Program-made: the position numbers and the translations under genes
The notes under the pieces: generated by a model
The model's input: the letters and a program-made list of their open reading frames with translations, nothing else
What the model was told of the DNA's origin: nothing
Database searches by the model: none
Assembly: GCF_943734655.1 (NCBI RefSeq)
Contig: NC_071354.1
Location: 48,503,544 to 48,567,543 of the forward strand
Length of the DNA stretch: 64,000 nucleotides
Origin: Sabethes cyaneus
Lineage: Eukaryota; Arthropoda; Insecta; Diptera; Culicidae
Direction of reading: 5' to 3'
Shown: one piece after another, positions 11,700 to 24,189 of the stretch
Layout: every line of letters starts with the position of its first letter
Position numbering within the stretch: position 1 is the first letter of the stretch

Positions 11700-14600
11700 G
11701 CCCAAAAGCGGAATTCTGTTTAAAGAAATGTATTCACTGCATTCTTCTTGTCAATCTGAACACGGCGAATATATTTTCATGAACAAAATTTTTGTTTCAA
11801 ACAAAAAAAAACTGCTTTTGAAATTTGCAGAATCGATAACGACTAATTTCAGCTTAAAATAATCTTTAATGGAATCTATAACTTTAAAACCATGAGATCT
11901 AATATTAAAAAATTGCATTACGAAATTTTTTTTATTATAATTGTATAAATCATCGTCCGGATACTATACGCATGTTCTCAATTATACATACAGCAGCCGG
12001 TCAGTGGCCTAGCACACTTGAATGAACAATTTTCCGTATTTTTCTCGCATCGCCATCGGACTGGAAAGAAAAGCTCCCATAATTTGACGCTGTAAACAAA
12101 TTTGTTGTTCACCGGGATCAATCCAAACAGAAATTTCCCAGTAAAACTTTACAAACTCTGCACACGCATTTTTGTTCGACGGTTGTCCGCTTCCCCATTA
12201 CCGCCTAATATTTTGCACAAAAGTAGCCTAAAACAGCACCAAACTTTGTCTACTTTATACAACTTAGCAGTGAGTGGAAAGGTAGGAAAATCACTGACTC
12301 CACCAACTTCCGCTTTCCATCGATTGAAACACGCGATGAATGGTGGGGCCCTCACTCCCCTCCGGAGGAGGTCGAGTTGCTGCCTCACTGTGTTCATAAA
12401 TCAAATATTTTGATAAGAACTCATTAAATTTCTGCTTGTTTAAACTTTTGATTTTCATTTTCTCCGTGCGTTTCGTTCGAGATGCTTACTGTTTCCATCC
12501 GGGCAATCATTATGATGCTGCGGTGTCGCATGCTTGATTTGCCTGATTTGCAACCGCACCGCGCCGGGCCGCGCCGTTCCGGAGCGGTCGACTGAGCATC
12601 AGACAGGCTGCACGGACGGACGGATGGACGGACGAACAAACGGAAGAGAGATTGCAGCATCCTAGAGCCTACTACTGGACTGTTTCGAAACAAAACAGCC
12701 GCAAGCATTACACCTCCACTGCTTTTTACTTTTTAACGAAAATTGTAAGCGTGGGTGTGAGCTGTGAAGTATAGAGGAAGGATTTGATGTTACAAACAAT
12801 AGTTAAAAATCTGTTTAAATTACTAAGAAAAATTCAGGATAGGTCTAATATATGAAAACTGGTTGATGAATAGAAGCTTAATTTACTAATCAATGAATAA
12901 ATCTGATTAGAATACTCAGCATATAGTGGCACAAAACGTCGACCTACTCATCCAACAGCGTTAAACATAATCTCACAAATGAGAATACCCTTGCTACAGT
13001 AAATCATTATGTTTTATGTAGCATATCTAGAACCGTTAGTATTTTTTCCTGTAGGAATGGAAAAAATCCTCAAATTAAGATAAATATGCTGTAGCACAGC
13101 ACCGTGGAAGAGCAGCCTATCCCGAAGCAACCCTGTTTGCTGCCGAAATTTTCCATTACAACATGCTTAACTTTCGCGTTTACCTCTTCCTCTTAATTTT
13201 CCACTTGTAGAAATGAAAAGGGGACGAAACAAAATACGGGGTAATTCCAAACTCCTAACGCACACTTGTTCACCAAAGTCTCCCGAAATTTTCCTCCGCT
13301 GTTATTAGCGCGAAACACTTTCGTTCAAAACACCCACCTACCACCCACCACCCACCACCCTAGCCGAAAAACCAGGCTTCAATGAGAACAGCGAGTGTAT
13401 AAAATTTTATGGCCATCAGAAGAATCGCTTCCATCCTTTCTCTTGTGCCGTTTCTTCGCCCAGCAAACGTGAAGCCATCCCGCTTCGACTCATTTGCATA
13501 CTCTTCGGACGCGAATGCTGTGCTTCATCCTGTGCTTATTTAAATTTTGCTTAGAGGGTTAAAATTGCGATGACGAGCAACTGGGCTCTCTATGTACAGA
13601 GCTCGCTGTCGCTGGGGCTGGTGGAATGAATGCTACCGTAGGGATGTTCATGGAATCAGACCAAAACTTGGAAGACACGCTTCGGAAGCCGCTGCATGAG
13701 CACCTCTGTCGAGAGGCATCCTCTCTTTGTGGTAGTGTCCTGTCCCATGTACAAAAGATAAAACCACCCCACACCTACGCGAAAAGGCTTTCATTTCCCG
13801 GAGATACCCATCCGCAGTGTCCAAACCGTGTACTTTGCGTTTTAATTTTATCTTCGTAATTTTCCCTTCTCCATTTTCACTCCTTCGCCGAAGCGATGAA
13901 AAGCCAGCTTCTGGGTGAATTCTTAATGCTTCTCAAGCCGCGCGTTTCGGCAACCAACCGACCTACCGGCTCTTCTGTTGCCGATTCAGCAGCGCCTCAT
14001 TTCATTTATTTAAGAGCGGAGCCGGAAACGCACCGAGAAAAAAAGGGGCAGCATCTTATTACCCCAACCAACCAATTTACCCGTCCACTTCAGCAAGCGA
14101 CCAGCAGCAGGCCGGAGGCCGCAGGACAACGCAGCATCTAAGAGCCTGCCAGATGAGAATTGCGGGGGGACTAAAATCCATTCTGGCCCCTTTCAGCAGC
14201 TTCACGTCGAAAGGCGGGTTGTATTCTACGGTTTACGAAAAACAGGAGCCCAAGCAGAAAAAATAACACGCTATGAAAATTTGAATAATTTAATTGTAAT
14301 TAGATTCCTGCGCGCGCTTCAGCATCCGTGAGCTGCTGGCTGTGATGCTTCACCCCGCTCCCAGGTCACAGTCAAGTACGACGCTCCCGTCCGTCGTAGT
14401 GTCCCAGGCCGGTAATAAAACAGCGAATCCGTAAATTTTCCCTTTCGCTTTTACTTTCAACCGGCTGTAGTAGTTCTTCTTCCTCGAATGGGTAGAACCT
14501 TTATCAGCGTATCAGGTATAGTCGGATTTCCTATATGTTGATGGTTGATTTTCGAACCCAACGTTTTAAATAAATAGCATTTTACTGTCAATAATCTATG

Positions 14601-17020
14601 TTATGTTTTTCCATCACAATTTGAAATTAAAATTCTCACAATTTTTCCTGTCCAATGAAATCTGTCAATTTTACAGACGAAACATGAAAATGCAAAAAAC
14701 GCCAAAATAAATGTTTATCTTTTGGCTGCAAATCGCCAATCAACCCAAGCCCGGAGAAAGGTTGCTCTCGATTAACCTGAAGCACCCTATCGGGGAAAAT
14801 CCAAGGGCAGAAATGAAGACGACGCTGCAGCCGCGCTTCGGTTCGCTGCAACAACCGTCCGTTACATACGACACGACACTCTCCAGCACTATCGGCGGCC
14901 CCTTTGACAAACGAAAATTTGCCTACGAAAAGAAGCATTTTCCCATACACATCACTTTCACACATTCCATCTTCAGTCTTCAGTGGACGGACCCGGGGAC
15001 GGTCGCTGGGCTAATCCGGTGCACTTGATGATTCCTATCGTCATCTTCAAATCTTGACAGATTTCGGTTGGACTTGGACTATAGAGAGCATTAAATCATC
15101 CTTGCGATTGTTATCCAATCGAAGGTAAATCAAATTCAAATTTGGCCAACAAAAATCTGTGATTCCTCTCCTATCCTATTGAAACGTTCGGTTTTGTGAC
15201 CGTCGTCGTCGCATGAAACGAATAACTTTTCATTGTAATGCATGAAACTTCCTACCAGGTTGAGGGGATCCTTTTTCCTTTGACGGAAGTAAAATGATGT
15301 TCAAGATTCTGTCAATGTCGTTTAAACGTCTATCGTCTTTTCACAAGTAAAGAGTGGGCACTAGCAAAATTAACGACATCATCAAATTACTTCGTACGAT
15401 TTTACCATATGACCACTATATAAAACTATGTGTTTAGTTATGCTTCAAAATACTCTGGCCCTAATAGTGACTATTTCTTCCCATCGGTGCAACGTTTGTT
15501 AACCTCAGGAAAATATAATAAAGCAGCCAGAGAAACCAATGCACGATACATTACAGAAAAATTTAGATAAAATAATTGAATGAACTGGCAAATTTCGATA
15601 TAGATCTAAAATATATCGGGTTGCAATGGCAGGAGGGGCTCGCAGCCACGCTCTTTCGGTTAGTACCTGAATGTTTTATGAACTAAACTGCTACCGCCCG
15701 TTATATTAGGTAGTAATGTGCATAAGTTTTGAACTGTTTGTTATATCCTAATGAAATTTCGCATAAAACGTAACGGTAATAAGACCTTTCATTTGATAAC
15801 TATTAAAATGATTGAAATCGGTTGACCGGTTCTGGAGAAAATCGTGTACTGTTGTTTTCACAAAACTTTTAATTAGATGGTGGAATAACGTTAAACAGGC
15901 CTTATCATAAGACTTCCCTTTTTCTTATGACAAGGGCTGCGCAGTATAATTTCTCCATCTATTTCGGTCCATGACAGCTGGTCTCCATTTCTCTAAAGAG
16001 CTCGTGTTGAGAAATCCTGTCATTTGATACCCCATTTGCCATATTTTTGAAGAGAATTCCAAATGACCACTTTTGAGTTCCGGTAGAACCGACAACGGAT
16101 GTTCCAAAGTGTGGGGCATAAGCTAGCGCGTAACAGGGTAGTGTAAAAGTCATTATTAGTGACTACAAATAAAATGGATCTTTTGCGCAGTCAATTAAGT
16201 ACATTTCTAGTTCTATTTCATCTGCTACTTATGACGTCAAAAAAATCCCGCCGCGTTCTTGAATATCCCCGGGAAAATGGAATCATAATTTTCCAGCATA
16301 TCTTTTTATTAAAGGCCAATCTAACGTGGTTCTTTTAAGACTAATTGCATAAAAATCGATTGAAAATCAGATGAGATAGAGCCAAGTGTAACTTAAAGTA
16401 CCTTCCTTTTTTATGTCGGGGACGTAAAGGTTAAAACCGATTCCAACTTAGTAAATCTAAATTGAGGTTCATCGAAACCTAATTTTCGTCATAAGATAGA
16501 GAAAACAATTGTGTTTACAAGAAAAATTTACTTGGTTTCTAAATATTTAATAATAGTGACTTTTTTAAAAAAGAAGTACTGCAATCTCAAACCCCTTTTA
16601 CCGCTCACTTGAAATATGATGATCCATTAAACGCCCATATGGGTGCCATTTACCGCTCATATTTTTTTACTGTTACCAAATAAATAAAACCCGCATTTGA
16701 CCCTTGTTTTGGGTTTGGCATTTATAGCAGAATAGAACGCTGATATAAATACCGTTGACTAATTTCACGTTATTTGGTAGAATAGTGTCTAAATAACCAA
16801 AGCAACGAGTTCGTTTGAGCTAATAACACGGTGTTACACGGAAAAAATACTTCTCAAACGACCTAGTGTACGTTGTTAGTCACCCCTAGTACATCATAAA
16901 AACACATTTTAAATCTTCCTCACACCCCAAAATTTCAAGTTATTGCAAAAAAACGCTTTTTGGCTAGGTGTCCACATACTATCATGAATGACACAATCAT
17001 TTTCCAAGCAATTTTAAGTT
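11700..17020. other. Mostly unique DNA without recognisable genes
   Basis: Longer frames (12102-12413, 13626-13859, 13896-14141, 14711-15028) have no recognised homology or splice context. The stretch has a GGAC-type microsatellite near 12610-12640 and a CACC-rich run near 13335-13360. It has fewer repeats than its surroundings and could be an intron or regulatory DNA, but the sequence alone does not show this. Confidence 0.5.
15926..16120 (-). mobile_element. Possible 3' tail of a non-LTR element
   Basis: The minus strand at 15985-15926 reads DRNRWRNYTAQPLS. Nearly the same bases occur at 38845-38900 (GCGCAGTATAATTTCTCCAT is identical in both). A WR-rich end is typical of the C-terminus of RTE-like elements, but the fragment is too short for a firm call. 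Confidence 0.35.
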
Positions 17021-17129
17021 TTTTACACATTTTTGGAAAGCTCATAGGACCAGCTTTCTGGATATATACACATTCACGATGGTTCTACAAAAGTTAGGTA
17101 AGATTTTTTCAATTAAATATCAGATTTAA

Positions 17130-17772
17130 TCTAATCTCACACTAACGCAGCCAATTCTTGAAGGCATCCTGGAAAATGACGATTACTTGAATCAATCATT
17201 TTTCTTGTCAACGGCCAGGCCAACTGCGCAGCATGTACCGCAGAGAGAATTCCAAGGAATCAAGTTGAACCAGAAAAAATATCTAATTCCATTAAACTCC
17301 TTGAAATCAAGGGGAAGGAAGAAAGCGTGGACCTCCCGTACCAAACGCTTCCCGTATACATAGATAATGATTTATTTACAATCGTTGGGAGTATCTTTGC
17401 TAATAAAGGTTAAGTGATACTCCGGACCCTCAGGGATGAACTAATGGTATTTAGACCAGAAGCCAGGCTGCAATTGGCCAAGGATATAGCGCCTTATTTC
17501 GCTCTCTGAAAATAAATTAGTTTGCCAAAAATATTAGTTTAGATCATATAATACTTGAAAATAAAGTCGTGTGGTTTAATGGTTGCCTAAAACTACATTT
17601 GTAAGGTTAGGAACTGAAAACCGCACGACCCCGCACCTCCTAGCTTGGCTACTCAATTATACAAATTGAAGTATTTCCAGGTATGGCCACGTGGAGGCGC
17701 TAGGTAGGGGCTTGGGATGGCTAGAGCTATTTTGGGTGCTTCTTCCTAGTTGCCTTCCCCATTTCATACCCA
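17130..17772. mobile_element. 643-base insertion bounded by 23-base direct repeats
   Basis: The identical 23 bases at 17107-17129 and 17773-17795 bracket this segment. The opposite arm of the composite (19440-19500) runs straight through the equivalent point, so the segment was inserted. The first 230 bases translate in one open frame (+), about 70 codons from 17130, before stops appear. The right end holds a GC-richer block (17640-17760). There is no A-tail at either end. A retroposed copy with a long target duplication or a microhomology-driven duplication are both possible. Confidence 0.55.
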
Positions 17773-17995
17773 TTTCAATTAAATATCAGATTTAAATAAA
17801 AAAATGAAATTTTGCTCGCTTTAGGGGTCCTTAAAGTGACCTTAAAAATGACCCACATTGCTCAGCTCAGCATAACTTGTTTTGTATTTAATCCTAAGCT
17901 TTTGATCAAAATTTCAGCCAAATCGGTCAACATTTGCGAATTTGAGACCAGGGTCCGAGGGTACTAGGGCCGAGTCTCATATACCATATGCATCG

Positions 17996-18800
17996 ACATC
18001 GACCGCTGGGAGCCGACGTGGGTCCCAGCGGCATCTCTTGCTTCGACAATGATCGCTGGTTGACAACGAGAGTCTCAACGGAACCCGCTGATTCGAAAAC
18101 GACCGCTGTATGACGCTAAGTGCCATGGTGGCACTCCCTTCTTTATCAACGACCCACCACGAGAGTAGCGGTGATGGTCCTCACCCCAACTGTAACGAGA
18201 ACGACCGACAATAAGAGACCTTGAGAGCCCCAGCAGCGCTTCGCAGCATAAGAACTGGAGGACATTGAGAGTCTCGGCGGAACAACTTACCTAAAAAATA
18301 ACGTCAATTGCAGGAGGTCGAGGGTCTTAGAGGAGACCCCTACTTCAACGACGTCGGTGGAGAACGGCGAGAGTCTCTTTGGTGCTCCCAACATCATCGA
18401 CCGACCGCAAAAGGATTTTGATAGTCTTGGCAGCGCTTCGTAGCATATGAAAGCCGCTGGATGGATGACAACGAGAGCCCCAGCGGCTCCCCTACTTCGA
18501 AAACGGCCGCTCTAGGAGTTCAAGAAAACCGGTGGCGCCCCTACTTCGACAATGACTGCTGGAGAACAATGTGGGTTCCTGCGGCGCCCTCTACTTCACC
18601 AGCGATCGGACGAGAAAGTTGATGATCGCGGTGACGCCCGAGCTGTAACAAAGATTGCTCAAGAACGACGAGTACCGGTGGTGCAAGAACCGGTTGTTAA
18701 AGGATTTTGTAAGTCCAAGCTGCGCTTCATAGCAGATAAACGGCTCCTGAAGGACGCTGAGGGGCCCGGTGGTGCTTCAAATAATATGGCAAAAAGAAAA
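17996..18800 (+). repeat. Degenerate 50-base minisatellite, about 16 units
   Basis: A recurring pattern of the type CTTCGACAATGACCGCTGGA, then GACAACGAGAGTCTCAGCGG, then CGCCCCTA, is spaced about 49-51 bases apart (for example near 18042, 18092, 18493, 18541 and 18590). It is much more GC-rich than its flanks. An open frame at 18552-18905 overlaps its last units and is probably a by-product of the repeat. Confidence 0.7.
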
Positions 18801-19159
18801 TTGTATCAATATTTACAAAAAAATCCCACACTTTTGGAGAATGAAATGAACAAGGTGCTGGAAGAAAATATGCAATTGACTTGGAAGACCTTTAGCTTTA
18901 ATTAATTTATGACTATCGACAACGTCTCATTTTTTTGCCTCAGAGTTTAACTTTATACGGTCAACTAGATTTATTTTCCGGTTGTCGACAAAATAGTTGG
19001 ATATATTTTACTACAAAAACGTTGAATTTACCCATGTCACGTCACGTGTCATGTCATGTGGTTTTGGGTTTACAGGCGTATGGACCTGGAACCGTTGTCA
19101 GATTGTCGAGCTGAGTCGAATGGTACATGAGACTCGGCCCTAGGACTCTCGGATCAAAA

Positions 19160-19315
19160 GACGGATTTTCAGGATACTGTATATTCATTCTAATATCGCC
19201 CGCTTAATCTTACAACTAGGTAGGTATCTAGATAGAAATCGTGTACAAGATGCTCAGTTGTAAGATTAGGCGGGTGATAGAAGGATAGCAAAAAATTCTA
19301 CTACTCTTGAAAATG
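19160..19315. mobile_element. Small insertion with internal inverted repeats in the right arm
   Basis: This segment is absent from the equivalent place in the left arm. Within it, CGCCCGCTTAATCTTACAAC near 19198 is inverted at about 19260-19279 (GTTGTAAGATTAGGCGGGTG). It may be a MITE or a structured fragment. Exact ends are not resolved. Confidence 0.5.
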
Positions 19316-19537
19316 GTCTCAAATTCGCAAATGTTGACCGATTTGACTGAAATTTTGACCGAAGTCTTAGGATTGAATATAAACCAATTGGTGTTGAGCT
19401 AAGGAATGTGGGTAATTTTTAAGGTAAAGTGAGAAAAATTTAATTTTTTTAATTAAATTACATATTGAATGGAAAAAATTTCGTCTACCTTTTGTAAAAC
19501 CATCGTGAATGTGCATATGTCCAGAAAGCTTGTCCTA

Positions 19538-19725
19538 CACACTTAAACGATTCGGTAAAATTTACCGAAATCTAAACAGCTGAACGTTCGGTAAAATTTT
19601 TTATTGCACCAAACATTACTAATGATCTGTAAACATCGATTGGCACCATCGAAATTTTTACCGAACGTTCAGCTGTTTAGATTTCGGTAAGATTTTACCG
19701 AATTCGGTGCTTTTTGTTAAGTGTG
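19538..19725. mobile_element. TA-flanked MITE (188 bases)
   Basis: The ends are CACACTTAA and TTAAGTGTG inside longer inverted arms of about 60 bases that include ACCGAAATCTAAACAGCTGA. The target dinucleotide TA stands at 19536-19537 and 19726-19727. Removing the element and one TA gives TCCTATAAGCTTT, which matches the left arm of the composite (TCCTATGAGCTTT, reverse complement of 17037-17049). TA duplication suggests Tc1/mariner-type mobilisation. Confidence 0.9.
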
Positions 19726-19764
19726 TATAAGCTTTCCGAAAATATATAAAAAGCTTAAAGAGTA

Positions 19765-20545
19765 AAGAACCGGTTTTAAGCAGTCTAAGCGGGTCACTGA
19801 TTGTTTTACCATATTACAAGCGATGGGGGTTGACTAAGTGGGGGATATCAGCATACCACTCTTCTTGCTACCTTTAGTTCTTCAAGCTTTTGATTTTTCG
19901 CTTTAAAAGTTGGAGCGATGAAACAAATTTTGATCAGACCGAACATATTTTCACGCTCAAGGTGCTGTTTAAGCAGTCCTGAAATCTGAATTTTTATGCG
20001 CCCCCATAAAAAATCCGTCGAACTTTTCCCCCCATTCGGTAAGTTCGCGTTCCTATTCGCGACCTACTAATCGGTCGGTAGTTGCGTAAAATGCCATCTG
20101 TTTAAATTGTTTATCGGGGCATACAGTCACCGCACCGTTCGGCAAACGGTATTCGTCTTCTCTTTTATTCTCTAGTGTTCTTATGAGAAACTGCGAGTTT
20201 GACGTCTCACTCGCCGTTCATTAAGATGGTGGGAGAATAAAAGAGGTAAATATAGGAGTGCACACGGTCGGACTACAGAACAGTGTTGAAAAATGTGATG
20301 GATTGGTTAGTAGCGAGGTGCCGATTGCCTTCAGCAGCTGGAAAATGTACGTTTTTGGACAACAATTTTTAATTTATCATATTTCTTGTCGAAAACCCAG
20401 TAAATTGTGTTTGTGTGAATTAAATCTATGGTTAAGTGATTTGTGAAGATGTTCCCATCAAAAGATTTTCGAAATATGAATAAAAAAGTGCATTTTCGGC
20501 TCATTTATTTTCAACTGATTAAAATAGATGACACTGCTTAATATT
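19765..20545 (+). repeat. Dispersed repeat B, copy 1 (about 780 bases)
   Basis: Strongly similar, in the same orientation, to 57255-57965, with a further partial copy at 58305-58570. Shared blocks include CCGGTTTTAAGCAGTCTAAG, CAGACCGAACATATTTTCAC, CACCGCACCGTTCGGCAAAC and GTTTTTGGACAACAATTTTT. It has no recognised protein. It might be an LTR or an internal part of an unclassified transposon. Confidence 0.7.
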
Positions 20546-20874
20546 GCTTAATAAATTATCGTATTTTTCTTAGGTGAGCTATGTTGTGATATCACAAACG
20601 AATATTTTTGCCAGTGTCAAAATCCTCATGAGTTCAGCTATTAACAAATTTCTAGAAGAAAATTTAAGTCCTTAAAATAATATGTTATAGTTATAATAAG
20701 AGACCAGTTCATAACAGCACTGTCGCTGTCGCTTGTTTGCAGCGTTAAGGTGCGTTTAGATTGGCAACATGTGGCATGCAACTTTTTCCAAACTGTTGCC
20801 AAATGTTTCCAAGCAACATAGCAACGTAATAGACTAATCTCAAGTTTTTAGTCTTGAAATGCGGTCATACATAT

Positions 20875-21170
20875 ATATTAATATTTTTTTGAAACGATGG
20901 TTCTACAATTGATGAAGGGACGGTAGGGGAAAGAAATGAAAATTTTTTGGTGAAGGAGGGGAAGAGCGGAAAGGAAGGGGGGGGGTATTGGTACCTATGC
21001 TTGACAAGTAGTCATTTTGACTCCTACCTTTTGTCCAATGCTGGAAGGTGCATGAGTGGAACCAAGCTGTAATCTGAGATTATAACCGGATTCGAACCCA
21101 CAACACCCGCCAGGGCATGTGGTTCGCTGGTACTTGTACCTTTGAACCATAGAGGCGCTGGACTATGGCA
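20875..21170 (-). mobile_element. tRNA-derived SINE (family 1), full head
   Basis: The head is on the minus strand from about 21165. It has an A-box-like TGGTTCAAAGG (near 21154-21144) and an exact B-box GGGTTCGAATCC (21102-21091), the RNA polymerase III internal promoter of tRNA genes. The body continues to about 20875 and is shared with 56740-56957. There is no cloverleaf with paired acceptor arms, so it is not a tRNA gene. Confidence 0.75.
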
Positions 21171-21486
21171 AAGTCCGTCGTGTAAAAACAGCAGGTCAAA
21201 ATTTCAAATCGGAATGTTGCACCTAGGCTTTACTGTGCTTTGTAGTAAGCAAAAAAACACGCAAATTTATTTTGGTTCTTTGTCTTGAAGCAGTTGCAGT
21301 CACAAGTTTGGTGTGTGTAATGGTCGTCCATACCTGGGAAGCAAAATTATCATACGAAAAATGTATGCAAAAATTTTGCTTGAAAGTTTTCGTTAATTTT
21401 CTCTATTTAGCGTTTGGAAAACAATCTGCAAGAAAGCCATACAATTGCTACAGCATTTATGATCAAAATCCGTTTTAAATTGGAAG

Positions 21487-22031
21487 AGCTCCGGAGTGAT
21501 TCGCGATTACGGCGGAACTAGCAAATGCAAAGCAACACAAATCGTTTTATTGCACCATAGGCCTTAAAAAGACTGATAATATCCACGGCAAGAATCCTTT
21601 CTTCTGTTTTAATCGATAGAATTATTTAAAACAAGTTTTTAGTGATGGGCGATAGAAGTGTTTAATCAAAACAAAAAAAAATGCAGTTTAGCCCCTTTCA
21701 TTGTTATGAAGTAACAGGCTTATTTCCAAATCGTTTTGTAACCAGGCGATTGTAAAGAGCGAAACTGCGTTGTTTTCAAAACACAGGCGCATGTAAACAG
21801 ACGAAACTAAATAAAAAAATCAAAGCAAGGCGAAACAGGGCTGGGCGAATCTTATTGTCAAAATGCTTTGAGGCTTATTTCAAGGGGCTCAACTAGAAGA
21901 TTTAGATTTTGAGCTCAAATGCGCAGATTTACTGTGAAATTATAAGATTGCTTTATTCTGCACCAATTTATGTCTTAAGACTTGATTTTTGTCACTTTTA
22001 TTTAAACCTAGTCGCGAATCACTCCGGAGCT
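21487..22031. mobile_element. TIR element (545 bases) with perfect 20-base ends
   Basis: The first 20 bases, AGCTCCGGAGTGATTCGCGA, are exactly inverted at 22012-22031. The interior is AT-rich and non-coding apart from short chance frames. No target duplication is evident. The superfamily cannot be assigned. Confidence 0.75.
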
Positions 22032-22039
22032 ATTAGCGT

Positions 22040-24185
22040 TCAAAATCTTTCATTCTTTCGTGAAGCTGGCTTGATTCAAAAGATTTCAAACGTCAAAAGA
22101 TTTCAATCATCCTACCACGTTATCATGTTGCGAATAATCTTAAAATCCAAATAGTAACTTCATTAGCATGCATTTTGCGAGTTTATACCGTGACTGCACA
22201 TAATTGCGATCAGCTCCTAATTCCGATCACTCAACCTAAATAGTCAAGTTTTAGAAAATTGAGTCAAAATCTGCAGTAAATGAGCATACTCAGTTATTGT
22301 GCTATGTGTTTATGTGTCAGTTGTTGAAAAATGACCTTTGCCTTTGGGGCACCATGCACTTCAAAATAAATTAAATTCGACAGACAGTAGCAAAACAAGC
22401 CATCAAAATGTATTTTCTTAGCCGAAGCGCTAAGCGCACGATCAAATTTGCTAAGATCATAGCAGTGTGGAAACATATTACCTTCATCGGTATTCTATGA
22501 TAACAAGTAGATACAAGGATATATAACCGTTCTATACCAGATTTGGCTGAAAATATACTCAATTTGCGGAATTTATTCCATTAAAGTGGTTGATCGGAAT
22601 TATGAACATAACTTTTTTTTTCTCGAACGAACAAAATCGAACAAAATTTATGAATTGAAATTTCATTGACATTTGCTTTTATCTTTCAAAATGTAGCTAC
22701 CTATATTCAAAAGGTTTTCAAATCTCATTAAATTTCAATTATCGATACCTTAAGTTTTCCTGAATCTGGAAGTGTTTTGGGGAATTGTCCCTGTTAAGTA
22801 GTCGGGATTTTGTGGTTTAGCAAGAACATGAACAAATTTCGTAATATCCTATATCTGTCATAAAACTGTAAATAGTCCGTTAAATCGAAGTACCTTATGT
22901 CCCAAAATAATGTTCGAGGTGTATTACCTAAAAGCTAAAATGTTGCAATAAAGCGCAACGGCAAGATAAAACCCTCGAAAAGTACCCATTTATGAGGAAC
23001 GGTAGCAATCTCCAGGCGGAGACCGACCGTGTACCTACTGAAATTAGGAAAAATTAAACTTTTAAAAAGCCGAATTAAGATACGAATCCGCTGATGAAGT
23101 GAGCAAACAAGCGATGGAAGTGAAATAAAAACGAGCGTCGCTCGTTCAATCGCAAAGTGCGCGGAAAAAACAACAACGACATAATTAATGAGTGTAATTT
23201 AATAAGTATTCATAAAGGAGACGAAAAACAGTATCGAAGCGGCGGTGGCGGCCCACAATGGTCCAGACGACTACGGAGGGTTGGAGGGACACTAGTAGTG
23301 TGAGGCATATTTGGCTCCAAGTGGACGCCTCGTCAGGAGTGATATTAAAATCCATAAAAATGAAAACAATTTCCCCTCGCGCTGCTCGTCAAATACCGCA
23401 TACACCGTACACCGCCTTAATAGGTTCTCGGTCGTTGAGAATGGCAAACACACTCACCTGAAATGTGCGTGTAATTTAAGAAATTTAACGATATTAATTG
23501 TTGCTTTTTACGTTTCATCTTTCGTGTCGGCGGTCGGCTCATCGCGAGAGCTGGCTCTTCCTTCAACAGTTCAAGTGCTTGCGAGCTTCCGGTGTGAATC
23601 CATCTTACTAAGCTCTGCTCTGGTAAGGTGAACGCCATCCCATCGGTATAAGCATGTGGGTAGCCTGCAGCTTATCCACCTCCTCCAAATGAGGCCTGGT
23701 GATTGGAAGGTAATGGTCTATTTGCTTTTAAGGCTCGGGAACCCCAACCGAATGCAATGCAAATGGACGAAGAGACAGCCAGCGGTCGAACCAAACAAGA
23801 CCATAATCGTTGCCAAGCAGAAGATGAGGTGTGTCTTCTAAAACAAGTAAAATCCATCCAGCACAACTTGGATACCAGATCAGCACCATCATCATCGAAG
23901 ACGTGGACGATTTGTTTGAGTGGAATATTTTAATGAGAATTTAAATTTTAATATTTACCTTCGCTTTCATACTTCGCGTGCGTCAAGCATCCACGGTGTT
24001 TGATGAATTATAGTAGGGGTCAGCGTTTTGCCGGTTCCAAAAAGCTGTAAGAGGAGGGTAATGAAATGACACCGGTTTGTATCCTAAACCTTGAAAAATA
24101 GTAAATGATAAGTTTCACTTTCAAATAATTTTCTGGTTAAATAATAAAATTCAAAAATTAAAAGAAGTTAGCTTTCTAGTTAGCT
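22040..24185. other. No recognisable gene
   Basis: Frames at 23311-23631 (+) and 23417-23638 (-) overlap each other and match nothing recognised. A moderately GC-rich patch at 23220-23350 might be exonic or promoter DNA, but there is no firm support. Confidence 0.45.
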
Positions 24186-24189
24186 TTCT

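Larger units (their letters stand above)
17030..19775. mobile_element. Composite long-inverted-repeat element with internal minisatellite
   Basis: The left arm (17030-17127 plus 17773-17985) and the right arm (about 19120-19775) are inverted, diverged copies. Shared blocks include CACATTCACGATGGTT, CTCAAATTCGCAAATGTTGACC and GAGACTCGGCCCTAG. The arms hold separate later insertions: 643 bases in the left arm, and in the right arm about 155 bases (19160-19315) and a 188-base TA-flanked MITE. The centre (17996-18800) is a degenerate tandem array of about 50-base units. The outer boundaries are not certain, because homology fades left of 17030 and a different repeat starts at about 19765 on the right. 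No transposase was recognised. Confidence 0.65.

Noticed and set aside
14636..15028. Overlapping open frames on both strands (109 and 105 codons)
   Set aside because: Mutually antisense, neither with homology or exon signals; left as unassigned.
18552..18905. 117-codon open frame as a gene
   Set aside because: It begins inside the 50-base minisatellite, and its sequence mirrors the repeat unit. No homology or splice context.
21090..21170. A tRNA gene on the minus strand
   Set aside because: It has A-box and B-box sequences but no paired acceptor arm or cloverleaf, and it continues into a body shared with another locus, so it is a SINE head.
23311..23638. Possible gene with a hydrophobic segment
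   Set aside because: The frame overlaps an antisense frame of equal length and gives no recognisable domain; evidence too weak.
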